Assembly: GCF_030010555.1 (NCBI RefSeq)
Contig: NZ_JASCQP010000025.1
Span: 55,265 to 119,264, forward strand
Direction: 5' to 3'
From: Halomonas rhizosphaerae
GTDB lineage: Bacteria; Pseudomonadota; Gammaproteobacteria; Pseudomonadales; Halomonadaceae
Length of the DNA stretch: 64,000 nucleotides
The number at the start of each line of letters is the position of its first letter. The first letter of the stretch is position 1. Shown here one piece after another: positions 57,146 to 64,000 of this stretch. The notes beneath the pieces were generated by a model that saw only the letters and a program-made list of their open reading frames with translations, ran no database searches and had not been told where the DNA came from. A program made the position numbers and the translations under genes.

Positions 57146-57597
57146 CAACTCACCTCCAGGAATGACAGCAGGCCCAGCGGCAGCGACAGATCGAGGGCGA
57201 AGTTGAACAGCAGGAACACCACCACCCCGGAAATTGCCCCGGTGGCGTAGGCCTTGACCGGACGCGATCCCATGCGCCAGCACAGGGTTCCCACGGCGAG
57301 GGTCGTGCTGATGATGAAGCCGAGTGGCTGAAGCAACATGGCATAGAGGATCAGCACCACCACGGCGACGATGAGCTCGATACCGGTGCGGCTCCAGGGC
57401 CACGCATGGTCTGGATCCGGCCGTACGACCATGTAAAGGCTGGAGAGCCCCAGTACGACGGCCAGCAGGCGGGGAAAGGTCTCGGGGCCGACTGCCTCGG
57501 CCCCGCCGAAGGGTTCGTTGAACTGAGTGGTGCCCCAGCCGTACGCGACGGCCAGGACGATCATCAGTATTCCGAAGATACGATCGTTATAGGTCAT
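57145..57597 (-). CDS. tctB: Tripartite tricarboxylate transporter, small membrane subunit
   Basis: Four-helix TctB protein of 150 residues. Hydrophobic segments fall at about 8-24, 44-59, 73-107 (two helices) and 118-147; VGPETFPRLLAVVLGLSSLYMV is typical of TctB. The start at 57597 overlaps the tctC stop by 4 bp. It forms the membrane complex with TctA. Confidence 0.9.
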   Translation of the reverse strand: MTYNDRIFGILMIVLAVAYGWGTTQFNEPFGGAEAVGPETFPRLLAVVLGLSSLYMVVRPDPDHAWPWSRTGIELIVAVVVLILYAMLLQPLGFIISTTLAVGTLCWRMGSRPVKAYATGAISGVVVFLLFNFALDLSLPLGLLSFLEVS

Positions 57598-58583
57598 TCC
57601 TGAATCAGCCCGATGTCCTTGGAGAGAGTCTCGATCTCTTCGATCTGGTTCATGACGAATGTCTCGAATTCCCCGGCGCTCATGTGGAAGGGCATCAGAC
57701 CATTCTGCTTCATGACGCTCTGCCACTCCTCGCTTTCATAGATGGTGTCCATGGCGTCGACCCAGTACTGCTTGGCGTCGTCAGAGATGTCAGCCGGCAT
57801 ATAGAAGCCGCGCCAGTTGGGCCCCAGGGCATCGACCCCCTGCTCCATGGCAGTCGGAATATCCTCGAACTCGCCGGGCAGACGCTCCTCGGAAAGCACC
57901 GCGAGTACCTTGAGATCACCGGACTCCATGAACCCCTGCGCCTCGGTGATATCGCCAGTGAAGGCATCGACGTGGCCGCCGATCACCTGGGTCAGGGCCT
58001 CGCCGCCGTTGTTGTACGACAGGTAAGGAATCCGCGGCAGGTTCTCGACATCGGCAGCCTGGGCGGCAATCAATACCTTGAGGTGGTCCCAGCCGCCCTT
58101 GGCGCTGCCGCCGGCGAACTTGACGCTGCGCGGGTCTTCCTTGAGGGCCTCCATCAGGTCGTTGAGGTCTTCGTGCTCGGAATCGGCCGCTACAGCGATG
58201 ATGCCGTAGTCGGCCCCCAGGGCGCCGATCCAGTTGACCATGTCGGCGGTCATGTTGGGGAACTGGCCCTGAGCCAGGCGGGTCGTGGTGGCAGTCGAGG
58301 CGGCCACCAGCAGCTGTTCATCACCGGCACGCTTGCTGATGGTGTGACCGAAGGCCACGCCACCGCCCGCACCGGCCATGTTGATGGTCTGGACGCTGCG
58401 CGGGACGATATCCAGATCTTCCATCACCTTGCCGACACTGCGGCAGGTGAAGTCCCAGCCGCCGCCCGGATCGGCGGGTGCCAGGCATTCCACCTTGCCC
58501 TGGGGCTCGAAGGCGAAGGTCGAGGCGGCGGTGGTCGCCAGAACGGCGACGGCGACCAGCTGGACGGGGCGCTTGAGATTCAT
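57594..58583 (-). CDS. tctC: Tripartite tricarboxylate transporter, periplasmic receptor
   Basis: BugT/TctC-type receptor, 329 residues, with a signal peptide of about 24 residues (VAVAVLATTAASTFA). The mature protein shows CLAPADPGGGWDFTCRSVGKVM, NMAGAGGGVAFGH, and the ligand-site AGGSAKGGWDHLKV and SYNNGGEALTQVIGGHVDAF. The two cysteines near the mature N-terminus may form a disulfide. First gene of tctCBA, divergent from an IclR/TctDE operon that probably controls it. Confidence 0.93.
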   Translation of the reverse strand: MNLKRPVQLVAVAVLATTAASTFAFEPQGKVECLAPADPGGGWDFTCRSVGKVMEDLDIVPRSVQTINMAGAGGGVAFGHTISKRAGDEQLLVAASTATTTRLAQGQFPNMTADMVNWIGALGADYGIIAVAADSEHEDLNDLMEALKEDPRSVKFAGGSAKGGWDHLKVLIAAQAADVENLPRIPYLSYNNGGEALTQVIGGHVDAFTGDITEAQGFMESGDLKVLAVLSEERLPGEFEDIPTAMEQGVDALGPNWRGFYMPADISDDAKQYWVDAMDTIYESEEWQSVMKQNGLMPFHMSAGEFETFVMNQIEEIETLSKDIGLIQE

Positions 58584-58644
58584 GGCGGCGTTCCTCCTGA
58601 TGTCATGCTTGTGTGATTGTTGGCTTGCGGAACCTGTCAGCTTT

Positions 58645-58662
58645 CCTTACAATTCTGTAAGG
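58645..58662. promoter_or_regulatory. Palindrome in the tct divergent promoter region (site 1)
   Basis: CCTTACA-attc-TGTAAGG, a perfect 7-bp dyad with a 4-bp spacer, 62 bp before tctC. It may be the target of the TctD response regulator or of the IclR-type protein. Confidence 0.55.
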
Positions 58663-58697
58663 CAGAACATCGTTCCTCAGGGTGGAAAGTTAGGCTT

Positions 58698-58719
58698 GGC
58701 GTTGACGGACGTCAACGCC
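58698..58719. promoter_or_regulatory. Palindrome in the tct divergent promoter region (site 2)
   Basis: ggcgttgac-ggac-gtcaacgcc, a perfect 9-bp dyad with a 4-bp spacer, containing TTGACG on both strands, so it may overlap -35 elements. It lies 54 bp before the IclR-type gene and is a good candidate operator. Confidence 0.6.
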
Positions 58720-58772
58720 TGAGGCTCCGATTACGACCAAAGTTCAACGCAACGAGGAGGCGCGTCCCTTCG

Positions 58773-59378
58773 ATGGCACAGGACCGTGTCGAAGCCGTGG
58801 AACGGGCACTGACGGTGCTCGAGGCATTCGACTCCCCCCAGGACCACTTCACGCTGGCCGAGCTGGCCCAGGCCACCGGCTATTACAAGAGCACCTTGCT
58901 GCGGCTGCTGGGGTCGCTGACCCGCTTCGACTATGTGCAACGCGACGAGCAGGGCCGCTGGCACCTCGGCCATGCCCCGGTCCGCCTGGCACGACGGCAC
59001 CTCCCCGGCCGACACCTGGCGACCCGGATCCAGCCCCTGCTCGTCCGCCTGGCGGCCGATACCGGTGAGACCGCTGCCCTGCTCGAGGTGGAGGACGGCA
59101 TGGTGGAGTGCCGCCTCGTCACCCTTCCCGACGTCGCCCTGCGTCATGACCTGCGCCCGGGGGACCGCTGGACAGCGGCGGCCGCGGATGACCCTCGCCC
59201 GGAACTGCCCGGCGGCGTGATGGTGTGCCAGCCACTGCCGGGGGATGCCATCGAGCCCCCCATGTGGCTCGCCCTGTCGGGCCCCACCGGACGTCTGGAC
59301 TCGCACCAGGCACATCGCCTCCTGGCCGATGCCATGGCGTCGCTGGCGACCAGCCCACCCCGGGAGGCAGGGCCATGA
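58773..59378 (+). CDS. Short IclR-type transcriptional regulator
   Basis: A 201-residue regulator with an intact IclR winged helix in residues 1-65 (VEAVERALTVLEAF, FTLAELAQATGYYKSTLLRLLGSL, YVQRDEQGRWHLG). The effector domain is only about 120 residues and lacks the usual C-terminal region of IclR proteins (about 250 in total), so ligand sensing may be altered. The start at 58773 follows gaggagg. It overlaps the tctD start by 4 bp (ATGA), so it is co-expressed with the two-component system. It is divergent from tctCBA. Confidence 0.82.
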   Translation: MAQDRVEAVERALTVLEAFDSPQDHFTLAELAQATGYYKSTLLRLLGSLTRFDYVQRDEQGRWHLGHAPVRLARRHLPGRHLATRIQPLLVRLAADTGETAALLEVEDGMVECRLVTLPDVALRHDLRPGDRWTAAAADDPRPELPGGVMVCQPLPGDAIEPPMWLALSGPTGRLDSHQAHRLLADAMASLATSPPREAGP

Positions 59379-60037
59379 CCGTGTTGCTGGTGGAGGATGA
59401 TGCGCTGCTGGCCGAGACCCTGGTCGACACCCTCGGTCTCGAGGGCCACGACGTCTGCCACCTGGCGGACGGAGACGCGGCGCGGGCGCGTCTCTCGGTG
59501 CCGGGGCATGGTGTCGAACTGGTGCTGCTCGACCTGAACCTGCCGGGATGCAACGGCCTGGCGGTCCTCGAGGCACTGCGGCGCCACGACCGTGACACCC
59601 CGGTGCTGATCCTGACGGCACGAGGCGCCGTGGAGGATCGAGTGCGAGGCCTCGACCTGGGCGCGGACGACTACCTGGCCAAGCCCTTTGCCCTGGATGA
59701 ACTCGAGGCCCGGGTCCGCGCCCTGCTGCGGCGTCGCGGTCCTGATCCGCAGCTCAGGGTCGGCCCCCTGGTGCTCGACACCCAGAACCAGCGTTTCACG
59801 CTCGAGGATGCACCGCTCGCTCTTCCGCCCCGCGAGCAACGCCTGCTGGCTTGCCTGATGCGCCATGCCGGCGAGCCGGTGGACAAGGCCCGGCTTGCCG
59901 AGGAGGCCTTCCAGGGCGATCCCATGGGGGACAACGCCATCGAGGTCTATGTCCACCGCCTGCGCAAGCGACTCGGCCACGCCGGCGTTGCCTTGCGAAC
60001 GGTGCGTGGCCTGGGTTACCTGCTGGAGGTCGAGTGA
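59375..60037 (+). CDS. tctD: OmpR-type response regulator (TctD-like)
   Basis: A 220-residue response regulator. The receiver domain keeps the acidic pair at residues 8-9, the phospho-acceptor Asp at residue 53 (LVLLDLNLPG), Thr81 and Lys103 (AKPF). The C-terminal winged helix includes NAIEVYVHRLRKRLG and LRTVRGLGYLLE. It resembles TctD/QseB regulators, which control carboxylate uptake genes. The stop overlaps the GTG start of the kinase gene. Confidence 0.92.
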   Translation: MTVLLVEDDALLAETLVDTLGLEGHDVCHLADGDAARARLSVPGHGVELVLLDLNLPGCNGLAVLEALRRHDRDTPVLILTARGAVEDRVRGLDLGADDYLAKPFALDELEARVRALLRRRGPDPQLRVGPLVLDTQNQRFTLEDAPLALPPREQRLLACLMRHAGEPVDKARLAEEAFQGDPMGDNAIEVYVHRLRKRLGHAGVALRTVRGLGYLLEVE

Positions 60038-61407
60038 GGCGGGGCGACAGCCTTTATCGGCGCCTGCTGGGATGGCTGCTGCTTCCCCTGTTGGTGCTGG
60101 GCAGCCTGATCCTGATCCAGGCCTGGGTGGACGCTCAGCGTACTGCCGACCGCGCCTTCGACCGACTGCTCGAGGCCGCCTCCCTGGCCATTGCCGAACA
60201 GGTGCAGTGGCAGGACGACCGTCTCTGGCTAGACCTGCCGCCGGCGGCCCTGGAGATGCTGGCCACCGATGCCGAGGAACGGGTCTTCTACAGCCTGGTG
60301 GACGGCCAGGGTCGCCTGATCACCGGCAATGCCAACCTGCCGGGGGATTCGCGACAGGGCCTGGGGGGAGAGGACACCCTGCTCTATCGCAACATCGACT
60401 GGCAGGATCTGTCGCTGCGCCAGGGAGTCCGCCGCACGCGCTTCGAGGACTGGCGGGTGCGCGAACCCTTCGAGGTCCGCGTCGCCCATAGCCGCGAGGG
60501 TCGTGATGCCTTGGCCGCCGAGCTGTGGCGAGCCAACCTCGCGATGATCCTGGCCATGGCGGCGCTGGCGACGGTGGGGCTGCTGCTGGCGATCCGTGCC
60601 GCGCTGACGCCGCTGACCCGACTGCGCCGCGCGATCCGTGCCCGTGACCCGCGCACCCTCGCCCCCCTGGCGCTCTCCCTGCCGCGGGAACTCGCCGAGC
60701 TTCGCGATACCGTCAATGAGTTGTTGGCCAGGATGCGCCGGGTGCGCGCCAATCAGGAACGCTTCATTGGCGATGCCTCGCACCAGTTGCGGACCCCCCT
60801 GGCGGGTCTGTCGGCTCGGGCCGAACTCGCCCTTCGACAGGACGATCCGGCGCGCTGGAAGGAGGCGCTGGTTGCCATGCAGGCCACCAGCGCCCGAACT
60901 GCAAGGCTAGCAGTGCAGCTGCTCTCGTTGACCCGGCTGGCCAATCCGGAGTATCGCCCGGACCTGGTCCCCCTGGAACTCAACACCATCGCCCGCCAGG
61001 CCGTTCGCGACCACTGGACGTCATGCCACCGGCAAGGGGTCGACCTGGGGGTCGAGACCGTCGAGGGCGAGGTCTGGGTCCGAGGCATCGACTGGCTGAT
61101 CGCCGAGGCCATCGGCAACTTGATCGACAATGCCTGTCGCTACGGAGGGCGACGAGTCACGGTGCAGGTCGAGGACAAACCGCCCCGCCTGGCCGTGGAG
61201 GACGACGGCCCCGGGATACCCCCGCAGAGACGGCTGCTGATGCTGCGCCCCTTTCACCGCGACCGCGAGGACGTGAAAGGGTCCGGTCTGGGACTGGCGA
61301 TCGTCGATGGTATCGCACGGACACACGGCGCACGCCTGCAACTATCGTCCGGCCATGACGGCCGTGGACTGACCGTGGTACTGCAATTTCCGGGAGAAAG
61401 CCCATGA
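60034..61407 (+). CDS. tctE: Sensor histidine kinase (TctE-like)
   Basis: A 457-residue membrane kinase. An N-terminal transmembrane helix (about residues 12-30), a periplasmic sensor of about 130 residues and a second helix (about 170-192) precede HAMP, then the H-box FIGDASHQLRTPLAGL with His250 as phosphorylation site, the N-box NLIDNACRYGG, and G-boxes DDGPGIPP and GSGLGLAIV. The start is GTG at 60034, overlapping the regulator stop (GTGA). A binding-protein gene follows with a 4-bp overlap. Confidence 0.9.
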   Translation: MRRGDSLYRRLLGWLLLPLLVLGSLILIQAWVDAQRTADRAFDRLLEAASLAIAEQVQWQDDRLWLDLPPAALEMLATDAEERVFYSLVDGQGRLITGNANLPGDSRQGLGGEDTLLYRNIDWQDLSLRQGVRRTRFEDWRVREPFEVRVAHSREGRDALAAELWRANLAMILAMAALATVGLLLAIRAALTPLTRLRRAIRARDPRTLAPLALSLPRELAELRDTVNELLARMRRVRANQERFIGDASHQLRTPLAGLSARAELALRQDDPARWKEALVAMQATSARTARLAVQLLSLTRLANPEYRPDLVPLELNTIARQAVRDHWTSCHRQGVDLGVETVEGEVWVRGIDWLIAEAIGNLIDNACRYGGRRVTVQVEDKPPRLAVEDDGPGIPPQRRLLMLRPFHRDREDVKGSGLGLAIVDGIARTHGARLQLSSGHDGRGLTVVLQFPGESP

Positions 61408-62486
61408 ATCGCCTGAGCCGGCTTGCCTGTCGGTGGCTGCTGCCTCTCGGCCTGGTCGGTGCGCCCGCCGGCGCCGACGAAACTCTGCACTACGCTGCCA
61501 CGACCGACATCGGCCCCACCTCTCAGCTGGTGGTTCATGGCGCCCTGGACCTGCCCCAGATGCGCCCGCTATTGGAGGACTTTCATCACAAGAATCCCGA
61601 CCTGGAGGTGCGCTACCGCAACCTGACCACCCTGGCGCTGCATGAACGCTTCCTGGTCGAGCCGGACGAGGCCGATGTGTTGCTTTCCTCGGCCATGCCC
61701 TGGCAGTACCGGCTGGCGAACGAGGGTCATGCCCGCTCCCTGGAGAGTCCCGACGCACGGCGCTGGCCGGCCTGGGCACGCTGGCGTCATGAGCTCTTCG
61801 CCTTCACCTTCGAGCCCATCGTCATGGTCGTGAACGAGACCGTCATCGAGCGCTTCGGGGAGGTACGGGGGCATGCCGACCTGCTCGCCCTGCTAGAGCG
61901 CCATGCAGCGGCCCTGCAGGGCCAGGTGGTGACCTATGACCCGGCCACCAGTGGCGCAGGCTATACCTATGCCATCGAGGAATCGCGGCTCTCGCCCCGC
62001 TACTGGGATCTGGTGGCGGCACTGGGAAAGGCCGAGGCCGATCTGGTGGATACCACAGGGGAGATGCTGGAGGGACTGATCGAGGGACGCTATCAGGTGG
62101 GCTACAACCTGCTGGGAAGTTATGCCCGAGACCGTCTGGCCGATCAGCCACAGCTGAGGATCGTGGTGCCCGAGGACTATGCGCTGGTGACCCAACGCCT
62201 GGCCCTGATCCCGCGTCAGGCGCCCCACCCCGCCGCGGCCGAGCGCTTTCTCGACTATCTGATCGGCGAGCCGGGACAGGCAGTACTCGCCCGCGAGACC
62301 ACTCTGGGCGCCATCCATCCTGCGCTCGAGGGGCCGGGCACGGCGACGTCACTGCGTCAGGAAAGAGGCGAGGCATTGCGACCAATCACCCTGGGCCCCG
62401 GTCTTCTGGCCACCCTGGACGACCTCAAGCGTGAGGCACTGCTGACCCGCTGGCAGCGGGAATTTTCACGCAGCGAACAACGGTGA
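61404..62486 (+). CDS. Periplasmic binding protein co-encoded with TctDE
   Basis: A 360-residue family 1 type extracellular solute-binding protein, signal peptide about residues 1-24 (WLLPLGLVGAPAGA). It shows the Fe3+/phosphoglycerate-receptor-like architecture: VVHGALDLPQMRPLLEDFHHKNPDLEVRYRN split around the ligand hinge, VVTYDPATSGAGYTYAIEES, and a C-terminal FLDYLIGEPGQAVLA helix. It starts inside the last codons of the kinase gene (ATGA). No permease follows, so it likely senses a ligand for the kinase, in the manner of PgtC. That role is inferred from the gene order. Confidence 0.82.
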   Translation: MNRLSRLACRWLLPLGLVGAPAGADETLHYAATTDIGPTSQLVVHGALDLPQMRPLLEDFHHKNPDLEVRYRNLTTLALHERFLVEPDEADVLLSSAMPWQYRLANEGHARSLESPDARRWPAWARWRHELFAFTFEPIVMVVNETVIERFGEVRGHADLLALLERHAAALQGQVVTYDPATSGAGYTYAIEESRLSPRYWDLVAALGKAEADLVDTTGEMLEGLIEGRYQVGYNLLGSYARDRLADQPQLRIVVPEDYALVTQRLALIPRQAPHPAAAERFLDYLIGEPGQAVLARETTLGAIHPALEGPGTATSLRQERGEALRPITLGPGLLATLDDLKREALLTRWQREFSRSEQR

Positions 62487-62528
62487 CCGACGAACAGCCT
62501 GACGGGCGCTTCGCCCGCCACGGCCGAC

Positions 62529-62915
62529 TCACTGCACGTAGGAGATTTCCACCGGGGCGGTACCGCGATGCAACATGCCGAGCGCCTTGGCGGCACGCTT
62601 GGAGAGATCGATGATACGCCCCTTGGCATAGGGGCCCCGGTCATTGATCAACACCTCGACCTCGCGGCCGTTATCCTCGCGAGTCACCACCACCTTGGTT
62701 CCGAACGGCAGAGAGGGATGGGCGGCAGTGAGGGCCTGCTGGTCGAAGGGCTCACCGCTGGCCGTGGTCCGGCCCTGGAAGCGGTCGCTGTAGTAGGACG
62801 CGACACCCTGCTGGGTCTCTGATGTCGTCTCGTGGGCCTGCCCCTTGCCGGCGCAGCCGGTCATCAGCAGACCCGCCAGGCAGCAGGTCAGAATCAGGCG
62901 GGATCGTATCCCCAT
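62529..62915 (-). CDS. rlpA: RlpA-like lipoprotein (double-psi beta-barrel)
   Basis: A 128-residue lipoprotein: lipobox LMTGC puts the lipidated Cys at residue 21. The remainder is a single RlpA double-psi beta-barrel with GVASYYSDRFQGRTTASGE, LPFGTKVVV and the catalytic-type INDRGPYAKGRIIDLSKRAA. The SPOR domain of full-length RlpA is absent, so septal targeting may be lost. Likely a peptidoglycan-acting outer-membrane protein. Confidence 0.85.
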   Translation of the reverse strand: MGIRSRLILTCCLAGLLMTGCAGKGQAHETTSETQQGVASYYSDRFQGRTTASGEPFDQQALTAAHPSLPFGTKVVVTREDNGREVEVLINDRGPYAKGRIIDLSKRAAKALGMLHRGTAPVEISYVQ

Positions 62916-62964
62916 GCTGTCACCTCATGACTTACCTTGGTGCGCCGAATCTCGCATCCAGCGA

Positions 62965-63846
62965 TCAGGCGCCATGATCGGTTGTTGACGGCGCAGGGTG
63001 CTTGCCCTGTAGCCAACCCGAACTCGTGGCTCGGTCCCGGTCGAACCAGGCCAGCCGTTCGTGCAATCTCACGACACTGCCGACGATAATCAGGGTCGGC
63101 GGTCGGATAGTAACCACTTCGCCTGTCGGCGGCAACTCTTGCAGGGTTCCGACATGCACTCGCTGGCGTCCCGTGGTGCCCTGCTCGATCAGGGCCACCG
63201 GCGTCTCGGACGGCAATCCATGACGCTGAAGCTGCTCACCGATCAGTGCCAGGCTGCCCAGCCCCATGTAGAACACCAGCGTCTGGCCGGGGCCGGCCAG
63301 CGTCGGCCAGTCCAGGTCGCTGCTGCCATTGCGAAGGTGCCCGGTGACGAAACGCACCGACTGGGCATGATCGCGGTGGGTCAGCGGGATGCCGGCATAG
63401 GCGGCGCATCCCGACGCCGCGGTAATGCCGGGGATCACCTCCACTTCGATGCCGGCCGCCACCAGGGTCTCGAGCTCCTCGCCACCGCGGCCGAAGATGA
63501 AGGGGTCGCCGCCCTTGAGACGGACCACCCGCTTGCCGGCCCGGGCCCAGTCGACCAGCGCCTGGTTGATGCCATCCTGGGGCACGCTGTGTCGCGAGCG
63601 CTCCTTGCCCACGTAGAACCGCGACGCCTGGGGGGCCGCCAGGGCGAGGATCTCGTCGCTGACCAGCCGGTCATGCAGGATCACCTCGGCGGCCTGCAGG
63701 CGGCGCAGTGCCTTGATCGTCAACAGCTCCGGGTCTCCGGGACCGGCGCCCACCAGGCTGACGCCACCGGAGGGAAAGGCTGAGCCGGCCGGCCACCTGA
63801 GGCCCGAGGCGAGCGATTCGCCGTGGTGTTGAGGACCGACCTGCAT
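62965..63846 (-). CDS. cobA: Uroporphyrinogen-III C-methyltransferase
   Basis: Makes precorrin-2 by two SAM-dependent methylations, for siroheme or cobalamin. The 293-residue protein has [64 protein letters not shown] and TLVFYMGL, the complete SUMT signature set, with an N-terminal extension of about 27 residues. It lacks the CysG dehydrogenase half, so it is the single-domain form. The start at 63846 lies next to an AT-rich region. Confidence 0.95.
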   Translation of the reverse strand: MQVGPQHHGESLASGLRWPAGSAFPSGGVSLVGAGPGDPELLTIKALRRLQAAEVILHDRLVSDEILALAAPQASRFYVGKERSRHSVPQDGINQALVDWARAGKRVVRLKGGDPFIFGRGGEELETLVAAGIEVEVIPGITAASGCAAYAGIPLTHRDHAQSVRFVTGHLRNGSSDLDWPTLAGPGQTLVFYMGLGSLALIGEQLQRHGLPSETPVALIEQGTTGRQRVHVGTLQELPPTGEVVTIRPPTLIIVGSVVRLHERLAWFDRDRATSSGWLQGKHPAPSTTDHGA

Positions 63847-64000
63847 ATTCCACTATCTCCAGTTTAAGCAGCTCATCTATTCACTATGGTAATTAAAAGA
63901 CGCATCGCCTGCCACTATTCCCTCGTCACAAGCCTATAACCGCGGGTCCGCCAATTGACGGGCGCCCCGGGACGCGCCAATGACGTCGCCCCCGCTGGGC
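63847..64000. other. AT-rich upstream region of cobA (window edge)
   Basis: No gene seen to the right edge. Bases 63848-63920 are distinctly AT-rich and probably hold the cobA promoter on the minus strand; no cobalamin-type riboswitch was recognised. Confidence 0.45.

Overview
The window looks like chromosome from a high-GC gammaproteobacterium, most likely Halomonas or another member of the Halomonadaceae. The reasons are gammaproteobacterial housekeeping genes (hda, purMN, dcd, arfB, gpt, fumC), a phasin, an ectoine-type binding protein, a full urease/urea-transport locus and a glycerol ABC transporter. No phage, insertion sequence, CRISPR array or plasmid-type gene was seen. Genus assignment is inference from gene content only.

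Layout. 75-7883 (minus): a glycerol ABC importer operon, glpSTPQUV, ending in a glycerol-3-phosphate dehydrogenase. 8251-13042 (minus): nucleobase salvage and repair (upp, ung, gpt, apt, a purine permease), then riboflavin synthase. 13334-16820 (plus): promoter, apparent SAM-II riboswitch and intrinsic terminator ahead of metNIQ, followed by a free methionine-R-sulfoxide reductase. 16863-17041 (minus): two identical tRNA-Val(GAC) genes. 17166-21522: glpK (minus), glpR and a second glpD (plus). GlpR-operator-like sequences lie in front of glpK, glpD2 and the distant glpSTPQUV operon, so one repressor probably joins all three loci.

21546-28278: a histidine phosphatase, a divergent phosphonate-type ABC transporter (phnDCEE) with a Pho-box-like sequence, a membrane EEP-family protein and fumC. 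28485-30733: phasin with paired palindromes over its promoter, a lipoprotein and an orphan ectoine-type binding protein. 30811-41864: hda/perM, purMN, dcd, apbC, a coiled-coil membrane protein, arfB, a spermidine-synthase-like protein, a serine hydrolase and small membrane proteins. 41903-43372: a phospholipase D-family protein.

43495-55295 (minus) is a nitrogen block: urtABCDE behind a clear sigma-54 promoter, then ureDABC and ureEFG plus a small His-containing membrane protein. 55619-62486 is a tripartite tricarboxylate transporter (tctCBA, minus) facing an operon of a short IclR-type regulator, a TctD/TctE two-component system and a periplasmic binding protein with stop/start overlaps. The right edge holds an RlpA-like lipoprotein and cobA.

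Non-coding structure is rich: three REP-pair (BIME) elements with GTGGGAGC ends, two copies (perhaps a third cut by the left edge) of a roughly 115-bp dispersed repeat, and tandem repeats of 7, 8 and 14 bp. The strongest candidates for follow-up are the SAM-II leader of metNIQ, the composite IclR/two-component/binding-protein operon, and the ATPase pair GlpS/GlpT, which appears to have one canonical and one degenerate ATP site.
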